Shown here piece after piece: positions 32,077-40,394 of a stretch of DNA of 64,000 bases; position 1 is the first letter of the stretch; every line of letters starts with the position of its first letter. The notes under the pieces are model-generated. The model did no database searches. It was given only the letters and a program-made list of their open reading frames with translations, and was not told where the DNA came from. The stretch is from Amycolatopsis sp. NBC_00345. GTDB lineage: Bacteria; Actinomycetota; Actinomycetes; Mycobacteriales; Pseudonocardiaceae. The DNA is taken from NCBI RefSeq assembly GCF_036116635.1, contig NZ_CP107995.1, forward strand, positions 7,812,001 to 7,876,000, written 5' to 3'. The translations under genes and the position numbers were made by a program.

Positions 32077-32994
32077 ATGACGAAGATCGGCACCTCAGAA
32101 CTCGACGTGTACGGCCTCAACCTCGGCTGCAACGTCTTCAACTTCACCGCCGACGAGCAGGCCTCGCACACGGTGCTCGACGCCTACACCGCCGCGGGCG
32201 GGAACTTCCTCGACACCGCCGACCTGTACGGCGGGGGCGGCGGTTCCGAGCGTTTCATCGGCACCTGGCTGGCCAAGCGCGGCCGCCGCGACGACCTCGT
32301 GATCGCGACGAAGGTCGGCATGTGGGACGACCGGCCCGGCCTGTCCGCGAAGAACATCGCCGCCGCGGCGGAGGACTCCCTGCAACGCCTGCAGACCGAC
32401 CACATCGACCTCTACTACGCACACCGGGACGACCCGGGCACCCCGCTCGAGGAAACCCTGACGGCGTTCGACACCCTTGTCCGCGCTGGAAAGGTGCGCT
32501 ACATCGCGGCCTCGAACTACGAGCCGGCCCGCCTTGCCGAAGCACTGTCCATTTCGGACCGTGAAGGCCTCGCGCGGTACGTCGCGCTGCAGCCGCAGTA
32601 CAACCTCGTGGAGCGGGATTACGAGAAGGAGCTGGGGCCGCTCGTCCAGCGTGAGGGCCTCTCGACGCTGCCCTACTTCGCGCTCGCTCTCGGCTTCCTC
32701 ACCGGCAAGTACCGCTCGAAGGACGAGCCCGGCGACTCGCCCCGCGCCCCGCGCGCCCTGAAGTACCTCGACGACCGCGGCGAGCGGGTGCTGGCCACCC
32801 TCGACGAGGTCGCCGCGGCGCACAAGACGTCCGTGGCCGCGGTGTCGCTGGCGTGGCTGCGCTCCCAGCCGACGATCGCCGCGCCGATCGCGAGCGCGCG
32901 GAACACCGACCAGCTGAAAGACCTGATCGCGTCGGTCTCGCTGGAGCTGTCGACCGGCGAGATCGCCGCGCTGAGCGAGGCCTCCGCCAGCTGA
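32077..32994 (+). CDS. Aldo/keto reductase
   Basis: This 305-residue NADPH-dependent TIM-barrel reductase shows the complete catalytic tetrad: Asp in FLDTADLYGGG, Tyr in the same segment, Lys in IATKVGMW and His in LYYAHRDDP. GKVRYIAASNYEP and LQPQYNLVERDYE are usual for the AKR branch that reduces aldehydes, ketones and some sugars. It acts in the cytoplasm; the true substrate is unknown. It appears to be monocistronic, divergent from the LLM gene with 179 bases between. Confidence 0.93.
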   Translation: MTKIGTSELDVYGLNLGCNVFNFTADEQASHTVLDAYTAAGGNFLDTADLYGGGGGSERFIGTWLAKRGRRDDLVIATKVGMWDDRPGLSAKNIAAAAEDSLQRLQTDHIDLYYAHRDDPGTPLEETLTAFDTLVRAGKVRYIAASNYEPARLAEALSISDREGLARYVALQPQYNLVERDYEKELGPLVQREGLSTLPYFALALGFLTGKYRSKDEPGDSPRAPRALKYLDDRGERVLATLDEVAAAHKTSVAAVSLAWLRSQPTIAAPIASARNTDQLKDLIASVSLELSTGEIAALSEASAS

Positions 32995-33010
32995 GCACGC
33001 CGGCCGAGTG

Positions 33011-33044
33011 AACCTACCTTTCAGTAGCTTACTCAGGGTAGGTT
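33011..33044 (+). promoter_or_regulatory. Inverted repeat upstream of the SDR gene
   Basis: AACCTACC (33011-33018) and GGTAGGTT (33037-33044) are perfect 8-bp arms separated by 18 bases, which themselves contain AGTA-GCT-TACT. It ends 47 bases before the SDR start and is a candidate repressor site. Confidence 0.45.
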
Positions 33045-33091
33045 GAGTTACGGTGCCCTCCACAGGCGGAAACGAGGCCAAGGAGGGCACC

Positions 33092-33988
33092 GTGGCACTG
33101 CTCAGGAACACCGGCGTCAACGGCAAGGTCGTGCTGATCACCGGGGCGGCGCGGGGCATCGGGGCGGGGCTCGCCGAGCGGCTGGCCGCGCGCGGCGCGA
33201 AGGTCGCACTGGTGGGCCTGGAGGCCGAGGAGCAGGCGAAGGTGGCCGCGAAGATCGGCCCGAGCGCGCACGCGTGGGAGGCCGACGTCACCAGCTGGGA
33301 CGCTCTCGAAAGCGCAGTCACGGGCGTCGTCGAGCACTTCGGCCGGATCGACATCGTGATCGCCAACGCCGGGATCGCCACGGCCGGCTTCGTGCGGTCC
33401 GTGGACCCCGCCGCGTTCGAGAAGGTGATCGAGGTCGACCTGCTGGGCGTCTGGCGGACGTTCCGCGTCACGCTGCCGCACGTCATCGAGAGCAAGGGGT
33501 ACCTGCTCGCCATCTCCTCGCTCGCCGCGATCACGCACGCGCCCGGCATGGCGAACTACTCCGCCGCGAAGGCCGGCGTCGAGGCGTTCTCCAACAGCCT
33601 CCGCGCGGAGGTCGCGCACCTGGGCGTGAAGGTCGGCGTCGCGCACCCCACGTGGATCCGCACCGACCTGGTCGAGAGCGCGGACGAGCACCCGGTGTTC
33701 GGCAAGCTCCGCTCGTCGATGCCGGGGCTGATCGGCAAGACCTACCCGCTGGACGTGGCGCTGGACGACCTCGAAGCCGGCATCCTCAAGCGCGCCAGGA
33801 CGATCCACGTGCCGCGCTGGGTGGGCGGGCTCAAGCTGCTGCGCGCGTTCCTCCCGCCGATCATCGAAATCGGCTCGCGGTCCCGCGTGCCGGCCGCGGA
33901 CAAAGCCGCGCTGGCCGACATCAAGGAGCGCGGCGCGTTCGAATCGGCGGTGACCGGCCACGGCGGCCGCGCCGCGACCAAGCGCTAG
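33092..33988 (+). CDS. Short-chain dehydrogenase/reductase
   Basis: This 298-residue NAD(P)-dependent enzyme has the cofactor motif TGAARGIG near residues 17-24, the NAG motif (ANAGIA), the catalytic Ser in AISSLAA and YSAAK. The last about 60 residues extend beyond the core fold and include a Pro-rich hydrophobic stretch (LLRAFLPPIIEIG). The GTG at 33092 is chosen because AAGGAGG precedes it. The protein resembles SDRs found next to Baeyer-Villiger monooxygenases in actinobacterial ketone or sterol degradation, and such an operon begins 630 bases downstream. Confidence 0.92.
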   Translation: MALLRNTGVNGKVVLITGAARGIGAGLAERLAARGAKVALVGLEAEEQAKVAAKIGPSAHAWEADVTSWDALESAVTGVVEHFGRIDIVIANAGIATAGFVRSVDPAAFEKVIEVDLLGVWRTFRVTLPHVIESKGYLLAISSLAAITHAPGMANYSAAKAGVEAFSNSLRAEVAHLGVKVGVAHPTWIRTDLVESADEHPVFGKLRSSMPGLIGKTYPLDVALDDLEAGILKRARTIHVPRWVGGLKLLRAFLPPIIEIGSRSRVPAADKAALADIKERGAFESAVTGHGGRAATKR

Positions 33989-33997
33989 CTCGGGCTC

Positions 33998-34064
33998 GAC
34001 ACGGGCGGCCGCCCGGAGGATGGTTGACGCACTGACAACTACCCCCCGGGAGGCCGCCCGTGTC
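33998..34064 (+). promoter_or_regulatory. Long-range hairpin covering a start codon
   Basis: GACACGGGCGGCC (33998-34010) pairs perfectly with 34052-34064, which includes the GTG start of the next gene (34060) and abuts its ribosome binding site. The 41-base loop is otherwise unstructured to the eye. It may terminate SDR transcription or block translation. Confidence 0.45.
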
Positions 34065-34533
34065 GCGTCGTGACCAGATCAGGATGACCGAGGACGAGGT
34101 CCGCGAGTACTTCGACGAGCAGAAGGTCATCAACGTCGCCTCGATCGGGCCGAACGGCAGGCCGCACCTGGCGCCGCTCTGGTACTACCCGCACGAGGAC
34201 GGGGTCGCGACGTGGACGTATGCCACGTCGCAGAAGGCGAAGAACCTGCAACGGCTGCCCGAGGCGACCGTGCTGGTCGAGGACGGCGACTCCTACGAGA
34301 AGCTGCGCGGCATCTCCATGGAGGCCGACGTCCAGCTGGTCGAGGACACCGCCGAAGTGACCCGGATGGGGATCACGCTGATGCAGCGCTACGCCGGCGC
34401 CAAGCCGGGCGACCCGGTGCCCGACCAGCTGCGCTCGTTCATCGAAGGCCAGGCCCCGAAGCGAATCGGGCTGATCTTCCGCCCGACCAAGGTGGTCAGC
34501 TGGGACCACACGAAGCTCGGCGGTTCGTACTAG
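34060..34533 (+). CDS. PPOX-class F420-dependent protein
   Basis: This 157-residue split-barrel flavin/F420-binding protein has the family N-terminus (FDEQKVINVASIGPNGRPHLAPLWYY) and ends in RIGLIFRPTKVVSWDHTKLGG. Members use F420 or FMN to reduce unsaturated compounds or bind haem products. It begins with GTG, preceded by GGGAGG, and the start lies within a predicted hairpin. It sits between the SDR gene and the monooxygenase operon on the same strand and may share their substrate range. Confidence 0.88.
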   Translation: MSRRDQIRMTEDEVREYFDEQKVINVASIGPNGRPHLAPLWYYPHEDGVATWTYATSQKAKNLQRLPEATVLVEDGDSYEKLRGISMEADVQLVEDTAEVTRMGITLMQRYAGAKPGDPVPDQLRSFIEGQAPKRIGLIFRPTKVVSWDHTKLGGSY

Positions 34534-34553
34534 CGAGTAGGTTGTACTTCCAA

Positions 34554-34574
34554 GTAACTGTTACCTGAGGTAAC
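34554..34574 (+). promoter_or_regulatory. Alternating GTAAC/GTTAC operator upstream of the monooxygenase operon
   Basis: GTTACCTGAGGTAAC (34560-34574) is a perfect 15-bp palindrome; the overlapping GTAACTGTTAC (34554-34564) is another of 11 bp. Together they give three alternating half-sites 43-63 bases before the operon start, typical of TetR- or GntR-type control. Confidence 0.55.
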
Positions 34575-34616
34575 ATCATCTTCGGCAGACCCCCCAGCGC
34601 AGCGGAGGCCGAGGAG

Positions 34617-36089
34617 ATGACCGAGCGGTTCAAGGTCGTGGTCGTGGGCACCGGGTTCTCCGGGCTCGGCCAGGCGATTCAGCTCGAAAAGGCCGGTATC
34701 CGGGACTACGTGATCCTGGAGAAGGCCGACGAGGTTGGCGGCACCTGGCGGGACAACTCGTACCCCGGGTGCGCCTGCGACGTGCAGTCGCACATGTACT
34801 CGTTCTCCTACGAGCAGAACCCGGACTGGTCCCGGTCGTTCTCGCCGCAGCCGGAGATCTTCGAGTACCTGAAGGGCGTGGCGGACAAGCACCGGCTGCG
34901 TGAGAAGACCCGGTTCGGCATCGAGATCACCGGCGCGCACTGGGACGACCGCGAGCGCCGCTGGACCGTGAACACCAAGGGCGGCGCGGAGTTCTCCGCC
35001 CAGTTCCTGGTCTCCGGCGTCGGCGGCCTGCACATCCCGCAGGTCCCGAAGCTGCCCGGCATCGAGGCGTTCAAGGGCCAGTCCTGGCACTCCGCGCAGT
35101 GGAACCACGAGTTCGACCTGGCCGGCAAGAAGGTCGCCGTCGTCGGCACCGGCGCCAGCGCCATCCAGTTCGTGCCGCGGATAGCACCGGCCGTCGGCGA
35201 GCTGACGCTGTTCCAGCGCACCCCGCCGTGGATCATGCCGAAGCCCGACCACCAGATGTCCGGCTGGGCGAAGACGCTCTTCAAGCGGGTCCCGGGCGCC
35301 CAGCAGCTGTACCGCGCCCTGCTCTACTGGGGCCGCGAGGCGCAGGGCCTCGGTTTCAACGGCCACCCGGTGATCATGAAAGCCGGCGAGCAGCTCGCGA
35401 AACGGCACATGGCCAAGGCGATCAAGGACCGGGCGCTGCGGCGCAAGGTGACGCCGGACTACACCATGGGCTGCAAGCGTGTGCTCCTGTCCAACGACTA
35501 CTACCCGGCGCTGGCCCGCGACAACGTCGAGGTGAACACCGACGGGGTGCGGGAAGTCAAGGCGCACAGCGTGGTCGACGGCGCCGGCGTCGACCACGAG
35601 GTCGACGCGATCATCTACGGCACCGGCTTCCACGTCACGGATGCCTTGGAGTACCTGGACATCACCGGCTCCGAGGGCCGCAGCCTGGCGAAGTCCTGGG
35701 CCACGGAAGGGATCCAGACGCACAAGGGCATCACCGTCGCCGGCTTCCCGAACCTGTTCTTCCTGCTGGGCCCGAACACCGCGCTGGGGCACAACTCCGT
35801 GGTGTTCATGATCGAGTCGCAGTCGCGGTACGTGGTCGACGCGATCAAGCTGGCGGACTCCCACGGCGCCGCGGCGCTCGACGTGCGGCCGTCCGTGCAG
35901 GAGAAGTTCCAGGCCGAGATCCAGGACAAGCTGGTCAAGGGCGTCTGGACCCGGGGCGGCTGCAAGAGCTGGTACCTCGACGCGAAGGGCGTGAACCGGA
36001 CCATCTGGCCCGGCTCCACCTGGTCGTACTGGCTGGAGACCCGCCGCGTCGACCCCAGCGACTACGAGCTGAGCGGGCGGGCGTCATGA
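34617..36089 (+). CDS. Flavin-dependent (Baeyer-Villiger-type) monooxygenase
   Basis: This 490-residue enzyme has two Rossmann motifs, GTGFSG at 11-16 for FAD and GTGASA from about 177 for NADPH, and between them the Baeyer-Villiger fingerprint FxGxxxHxxxW (Phe152, Gly154, His158, Trp162). Such enzymes insert oxygen next to a ketone to give an ester or lactone, for cyclic ketone or sterol breakdown. GGAGG precedes the ATG. Its stop overlaps the start of the next gene by 4 bases, so three genes form one operon. Other class B flavin monooxygenase activity (N- or S-oxidation) cannot be excluded. Confidence 0.93.
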   Translation: MTERFKVVVVGTGFSGLGQAIQLEKAGIRDYVILEKADEVGGTWRDNSYPGCACDVQSHMYSFSYEQNPDWSRSFSPQPEIFEYLKGVADKHRLREKTRFGIEITGAHWDDRERRWTVNTKGGAEFSAQFLVSGVGGLHIPQVPKLPGIEAFKGQSWHSAQWNHEFDLAGKKVAVVGTGASAIQFVPRIAPAVGELTLFQRTPPWIMPKPDHQMSGWAKTLFKRVPGAQQLYRALLYWGREAQGLGFNGHPVIMKAGEQLAKRHMAKAIKDRALRRKVTPDYTMGCKRVLLSNDYYPALARDNVEVNTDGVREVKAHSVVDGAGVDHEVDAIIYGTGFHVTDALEYLDITGSEGRSLAKSWATEGIQTHKGITVAGFPNLFFLLGPNTALGHNSVVFMIESQSRYVVDAIKLADSHGAAALDVRPSVQEKFQAEIQDKLVKGVWTRGGCKSWYLDAKGVNRTIWPGSTWSYWLETRRVDPSDYELSGRAS

Positions 36090-36982
36090 GCGCGGAGCCG
36101 ATCAACCACGAGCAGATCGTGCTGCACGCCCGCGACGTCGAGTTCGACTGGGCCGCGCTGCCGATGCACTGGGTCCCCGGCGAACCGCAGGCCACGCACA
36201 CCGTCAACGTCCTGCACATCGCGCTGCCCGAGGGCGAGCGCTGGTTCGTCGAGGTGTTCAAGCAGGCCGTGCCGCTGATCCGCGACGAGCGGCTCAAGGA
36301 GGACGTGCTCGGCTTCATCGGCCAGGAGGCCATGCACGCCGAGGCCCACGACGGCGCCGCGGCGCACCTCGAGACCGCGGGACTGCACGTCCGGCCGTAC
36401 ATCGCGCAGATGGAGTGGCTGTTCCGCAAGCTGCTGGGCGACCACGATCCGCGCGGGCGGACCCGGCGGGCCGGCCAGTCGGAAGAGGAGTGGCTGATCG
36501 AGCGGCTCGGGCTGATCGCGGCGATCGAGCACTACACGGCGTTCCTCGGCCAGTGGGTGCTCGACGCGAAGGCGCTCGACGAAGCGGGCGCCGACCCGAC
36601 GATGCTCGACCTGCTGCGCTGGCACGGCGCGGAGGAGGTCGAGCACCGTTCCGTGGCGTACGACCTGTTCTGCCACCTCGACGGCCGTTACTCGCGACGG
36701 GTGCGGAGCATGGCCGTGGTGACGCCCGCGTTGTTCTGGGTCTTCGCGCGCGGCACGCGGTTCCTGATGGCGAACGATCCGACCCGGCCGGGAAAGGCGT
36801 CCTTCCGCGGCTACCTGGGCGCGGCGAAGAAGGGGCTCCTGCCGGGCCCGCGGGACCTGCTGCGGGAGATCCGGCCGTACTTCCGGAAGTCCTACCACCC
36901 CACCGAAACCGGCAACACCGACCAAGCTGTCGCGTACCTCGCCGGCTCGCCCGCGGCCCAGGCGGCCGACGCACCGAAGTGA
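36086..36982 (+). CDS. Metal-dependent hydrolase-like protein (PF10118 type)
   Basis: This 298-residue, helix-rich cytoplasmic protein matches the family annotated as predicted metal-dependent hydrolases. It resembles ferritin-like di-iron proteins: Glu in VEVFKQA, QEAMHAEAH, IEHYTAF and AEEVEHRSVAYD are spaced like metal ligands on a four-helix bundle. Its biochemical role is not established. The ATG overlaps the monooxygenase stop (ATGA) and its own stop overlaps the ferredoxin reductase start, so expression is coupled. A di-iron oxygenase receiving electrons from the next gene's product is an alternative reading. Confidence 0.85.
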   Translation: MSAEPINHEQIVLHARDVEFDWAALPMHWVPGEPQATHTVNVLHIALPEGERWFVEVFKQAVPLIRDERLKEDVLGFIGQEAMHAEAHDGAAAHLETAGLHVRPYIAQMEWLFRKLLGDHDPRGRTRRAGQSEEEWLIERLGLIAAIEHYTAFLGQWVLDAKALDEAGADPTMLDLLRWHGAEEVEHRSVAYDLFCHLDGRYSRRVRSMAVVTPALFWVFARGTRFLMANDPTRPGKASFRGYLGAAKKGLLPGPRDLLREIRPYFRKSYHPTETGNTDQAVAYLAGSPAAQAADAPK

Positions 36983-37986
36983 ACACGCCCGACTTCCCGG
37001 CGAGGCTCGACGGCAGCGGGCGGCGCGACCGGCTGATGTCCACGCTGATCGGGGTGACCGCGGCCTACCGCCGGCTCGCGGACCGTTCCGGCCGCAGCCG
37101 CCCGCCCGTGCGCGAGGTGGACCGGAACCTGGAACTGCTGGTGGGGGCCGTGCGCGAAGAGGCCGACGGGGTGGTCAGCCTGCGGCTGACGCGCCCGGCC
37201 GGCGGGCCGCTGCCGGACTGGCGGCCGGGCGCGCACCTGGACCTGCTGCTGCCCTCGGGCCTGCTGCGGCAGTACTCGCTGTGCGGCGACCCCGGCGACT
37301 CGTCGTACTACCGCGTGGCGGTGCGGCGGATCGGGGCGGCGTCGGCGGAGGTGCACTCGCTGCGGCCGGGCACGAAGGTGGTGGTGCGCGGGCCGCGCAA
37401 CGCGTTCCCGTTCGTTGCAGCGCCGGACTACCTGTTCGTGGCCGGCGGCATCGGGATCACGCCGATCCTGCCGATGGTGCGCCGCGCGGCCGCGAGCGGC
37501 GCCGGCTGGCGGCTCGTCTACACCGGACGGGACCGCGCGTCGATGCCGTTCCTCGACGAGCTGGCGGACCTGGACGGCGACCGCGTGTGGATCCGGCCGG
37601 ACACGGAGTACGGGATCCCCGCGTCGGGCGCGGAACTGCTGGAGGGCGTGCCGGACGGCGCCTCGGTGTACTGCTGCGGGCCGGTGCCGATGATCACCGG
37701 CGTGCGCGTGGACCTGGCGCTCACGGGCGCCGCGGCGGTGTACTTCGAGCGGTTCTCGACGCCGCCGATCGTCGGCGGGCAGCCGTACCGGGTGCGGCTG
37801 CGGCGCACCGGCGTGACGCTGGACGTGCCCGCGGACCGCTCGACCCTGGACGTGGTCCGCGAGCTGCTGCCGGACGTGCCGTACTCGTGCCGTCAGGGCT
37901 TCTGCGGCACCTGCGCGGTGCCCACCCCGGACGGCGGATCGGTGCGGATCTGCGTGGACCGCGGACCCGCCGTCCTGGAGTTGTGA
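36979..37986 (+). CDS. Ferredoxin-type oxidoreductase with C-terminal 2Fe-2S domain
   Basis: This 335-residue protein has the phthalate dioxygenase reductase layout: FMN/FAD-binding barrel (LRQYSLCGDP), NAD-binding domain (VAGGIGITPILPM and YCCGPVPMI) and a C-terminal plant-type ferredoxin domain with cysteines at about 304, 309, 312 and 325 (CRQGFCGTC). It passes electrons from NADH to a partner oxygenase. The GTG start overlaps the previous stop by 4 bases. Its partner is probably the di-iron-like protein or the monooxygenase of the same operon. It is the last gene of the operon. Confidence 0.93.
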   Translation: MNTPDFPARLDGSGRRDRLMSTLIGVTAAYRRLADRSGRSRPPVREVDRNLELLVGAVREEADGVVSLRLTRPAGGPLPDWRPGAHLDLLLPSGLLRQYSLCGDPGDSSYYRVAVRRIGAASAEVHSLRPGTKVVVRGPRNAFPFVAAPDYLFVAGGIGITPILPMVRRAAASGAGWRLVYTGRDRASMPFLDELADLDGDRVWIRPDTEYGIPASGAELLEGVPDGASVYCCGPVPMITGVRVDLALTGAAAVYFERFSTPPIVGGQPYRVRLRRTGVTLDVPADRSTLDVVRELLPDVPYSCRQGFCGTCAVPTPDGGSVRICVDRGPAVLEL

Positions 37987-38015
37987 TCTTGGGAACAGCG
38001 GCGATCTCGGGACAG

Positions 38016-38297
38016 CTAGGCCTGCGGCACCCAGGCCCCGAGCACGGGCTTGAACTCGCGCACCGTGCGCTCGGCGACCACGCCTTCGAGGTAGTACGGG
38101 TCGGCGTTGATCAATTCGGTGAGCGCGGCCTCGTCCTCGGCCTGCCAGAGCGTGAGGCCGCCGGTGCCGTCGCCGAGCGGGCCCGCGACGGCGACCCGGC
38201 CCTCGGCGGCGTGGCCGGACAGGTACTCGCGGTGACGGGGCCGGACGTCGGCCAGCTTCTCCTGTACGTAACGGATTTCGACGAGGTACCAGGCCAT
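38016..38297 (-). CDS. YciI-family protein
   Basis: This 93-residue protein has the ferredoxin-like YciI fold: YLVEIRYV at the start, RPRHREYLSGHAAEGRVAVAGPL, and DEAALTELINADPYYLEGVVAER with the family His-Asp pair. YciI proteins may be small dehalogenase- or isomerase-like enzymes; the function is unproven. The ATG at 38295-38297 has GGGAG upstream; a longer frame from 38393 is not supported. It is convergent with the ferredoxin reductase gene across 29 bases. Confidence 0.85.
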   Translation of the reverse strand: MAWYLVEIRYVQEKLADVRPRHREYLSGHAAEGRVAVAGPLGDGTGGLTLWQAEDEAALTELINADPYYLEGVVAERTVREFKPVLGAWVPQA

Positions 38298-38532
38298 GTG
38301 GATCTCCCGGGTTGGCGCGACGGTGACAGTTCCGACGCTACCTGTCACGACCGTGGCGGTCCGAGCATCCGATCGGTGGCGGGTGGGGGCCAACCCGATA
38401 CGCTAGGCGTGCGTCGGTGGCTGTGTGAACGCTGTGAATCTCGTGACCAGGCCGCGGACGCGGCACACCGTGCCCGATCCCGCCCGGGACCACCGGCACG
38501 GATTCACCGGGGTCGAGGACAGGCAGGGGTTC

Positions 38533-39108
38533 ATGCTGGAGGGCAACGCGGAACGCAGCGTCGAGGCGACCCTCGGCCACCTGCGGACCATCGACGGACC
38601 GGTAGCGGCGCAGCCGCCTGCCGCGCCACTGAACCTCGAGGACCTGTACCGCCAGCACCGGATGCGGCTGGTCCGGCTGGCGATCCTGCTGGTCGACGAG
38701 CCGGCCACGGCCGAGGACGTCGTGCAGGAGGCCTTCACCGGGCTGCACCGCAACTGGGGACGGCTGCGCGACGCGGCCGCGGCCGTCGGCTACCTGCGCA
38801 CCGCCGTGGTCAACGGGTCGCGCAGCGTGCTGCGCCGGCGCAAGACGGCGCGCGAGTACGTGCCGCCGCACGCGGTGAACGCGCGGTCCGCGGAGAGCCT
38901 CGCGATGCTGTCCAGCGAGCACCAGGCCGTGGTCAGCGCGCTTTCGAAGCTGCCGCCGCGCCAGCGTGAGGTGCTGGTGCTGCGCTACTACGGCGGGCTG
39001 AGCGAGGCCGAGATCTCCGAGGCCGCCGGCATCTCCAAGGGCACGGTCAAATCGACCGCCAGCCGGGCCCTGGAGGCACTGCAGAAGGCCATGCAGACCC
39101 AGAAGTGA
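38533..39108 (+). CDS. ECF-type RNA polymerase sigma factor (SigE-like actinobacterial family)
   Basis: This protein of 191 residues has region 2 (LEDLYRQHRMRLVRLAILLVDEPATAEDVVQEAFTGLHRNW) and region 4 (LSKLPPRQREVLVLRYYGGLSEAEISEAAGISKGTVKSTASRAL). It redirects RNA polymerase to a small stress or developmental regulon. ATG 38533 is chosen because GCAGGGG is near; an in-frame GTG at 38425 would add 36 residues rich in Arg and His. No anti-sigma factor gene is adjacent, which is usual for this family. It lies 71 bases upstream of nagA on the same strand. Confidence 0.9.
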   Translation: MLEGNAERSVEATLGHLRTIDGPVAAQPPAAPLNLEDLYRQHRMRLVRLAILLVDEPATAEDVVQEAFTGLHRNWGRLRDAAAAVGYLRTAVVNGSRSVLRRRKTAREYVPPHAVNARSAESLAMLSSEHQAVVSALSKLPPRQREVLVLRYYGGLSEAEISEAAGISKGTVKSTASRALEALQKAMQTQK

Positions 39109-39149
39109 CCCGGGTGGACCAATCCCATCACTGAGTAGCGTGCCCACGC

Positions 39150-39163
39150 TTGGTCCAGACCAA
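39150..39163 (+). promoter_or_regulatory. DasR-type operator (dre-like) at nagA
   Basis: TTGGTCCAGACCAA is a 6+6 perfect palindrome with centre CA that matches the DasR core TGGTCTAGACCA. It lies 16 bases before the nagA start and adjoins TATATG, a likely -10 box, so binding should block transcription. Confidence 0.75.
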
Positions 39164-39178
39164 TATATGCTGGACGAC

Positions 39179-40360
39179 GTGAAGCACGCCGCAGACTTCG
39201 TCATCACGGGTGGCCGGGTCGCCGCCCCGGACCGCGTACTCGACGACGGCTGGCTGTCCGTCGCCGACGGGCGGATCGCCGCAGTGGGCACGGGCACGCC
39301 TCCGGGCGGCCCCGATCTCCAGCGCATCGACGTGGGCGGGGCGCTGGTCGTCCCCGGGTTCATCGACACGCACTGCCACGGTGGTGGCGGTGGCTCGTTC
39401 TCCACGCTGGACCCGGACGAGATGCTCACCGCGGTGCGCGCGCACCGGCGGCACGGCACCACGACCACGCTGGCCAGCCTGGTGTCCGACCCCGTCGACC
39501 TGCTGACGGAGCAGATCGCGGCCCTGCGTGAGCTGGTGCAGGACGGCGAGCTGGCCGGCATCCACCTGGAGGGGCCGTTCATCTCGCGCGCCCGCTGCGG
39601 CGCCCACGACCCGAACACGCTGCTCGAACCGGACACCGGCACGGTGGAGAAGCTGCTGCGCGCCGGCCATGGCGCGATCCGGATGGTCACGCTCGCGCCG
39701 GAGCTGAACGGCGGCGTCAAGGCCGTCCGGCAGCTCGCGGAGTCGGGTGTGACCGCGGCGATCGGGCACACCGACGGTGTCGCCGACCAGCTGGTCCCGG
39801 CCATCGACGCGGGCGCCACCGTGGCCACGCACCTGTTCAACGGCATGCGCCCGCTGCACCACCGCGAGCCGGGCCCGGTGGGCGTGCTGCTGGACGACGA
39901 GCGCGTCACGGTCGAGCTGATCTGCGACCTCGTCCACCTGCACCCGACCGTGGTGCGGCTGGCCGCGTCGCACGCCGGCCGCGGCCGCACGGTGCTCATC
40001 ACCGACGCCATGTCGGCCACCGACGCCGCCGACGGCCGCTACACGCTGGGCCGCCTGGAGGTCGACGTCCACGACGGCGTCGCCACCCTCGCCGACAACG
40101 GCTCGCTGGCCGGCAGCACCTTGACGATGGACAACGCCTTCCGCAACCTGGTGAAGGGTGCGAAACTCGGTGTCCTCGACGCCGTCCGGGCGACCTCCGG
40201 ACGTCCCGCCGAGCTGTTGGGCGTCGCGGACCGGACGGGCTCGCTGCGCCCCGGCCTGACGGCCGACGTGGTCGTCCTGGACGACGACCTGCGCCCGGTG
40301 AAGGTGCTCCGCCGGGGCGAATGGGTCGCCGAGGTCGGCCGGGCTACCTTGAGCACGTAA
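39179..40360 (+). CDS. nagA: N-acetylglucosamine-6-phosphate deacetylase
   Basis: This 393-residue amidohydrolase removes acetate from GlcNAc-6-phosphate, the key step in using chitin and wall sugars. Metal and substrate motifs: DTHCHGGGGGSFS, HLEGPFISRARCGAHD, AIGHTDGVADQ, THLFNGMRPLHHREPG and ITDAMSATDAADG with the catalytic Asp. The GTG at 39179 gives a family-like N-terminus; ATG 39167 and GTG 39140 are in frame alternatives. With the -10-like TATATG at 39165, a transcript could begin almost at this GTG (leaderless). A dre-like site directly upstream indicates DasR repression relieved by glucosamine-6-phosphate, the product downstream of this enzyme. Confidence 0.96.
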   Translation: MKHAADFVITGGRVAAPDRVLDDGWLSVADGRIAAVGTGTPPGGPDLQRIDVGGALVVPGFIDTHCHGGGGGSFSTLDPDEMLTAVRAHRRHGTTTTLASLVSDPVDLLTEQIAALRELVQDGELAGIHLEGPFISRARCGAHDPNTLLEPDTGTVEKLLRAGHGAIRMVTLAPELNGGVKAVRQLAESGVTAAIGHTDGVADQLVPAIDAGATVATHLFNGMRPLHHREPGPVGVLLDDERVTVELICDLVHLHPTVVRLAASHAGRGRTVLITDAMSATDAADGRYTLGRLEVDVHDGVATLADNGSLAGSTLTMDNAFRNLVKGAKLGVLDAVRATSGRPAELLGVADRTGSLRPGLTADVVVLDDDLRPVKVLRRGEWVAEVGRATLST

Positions 40361-40394
40361 CGATCCAGCCACGACACGGGGGAAGACGATCGGG

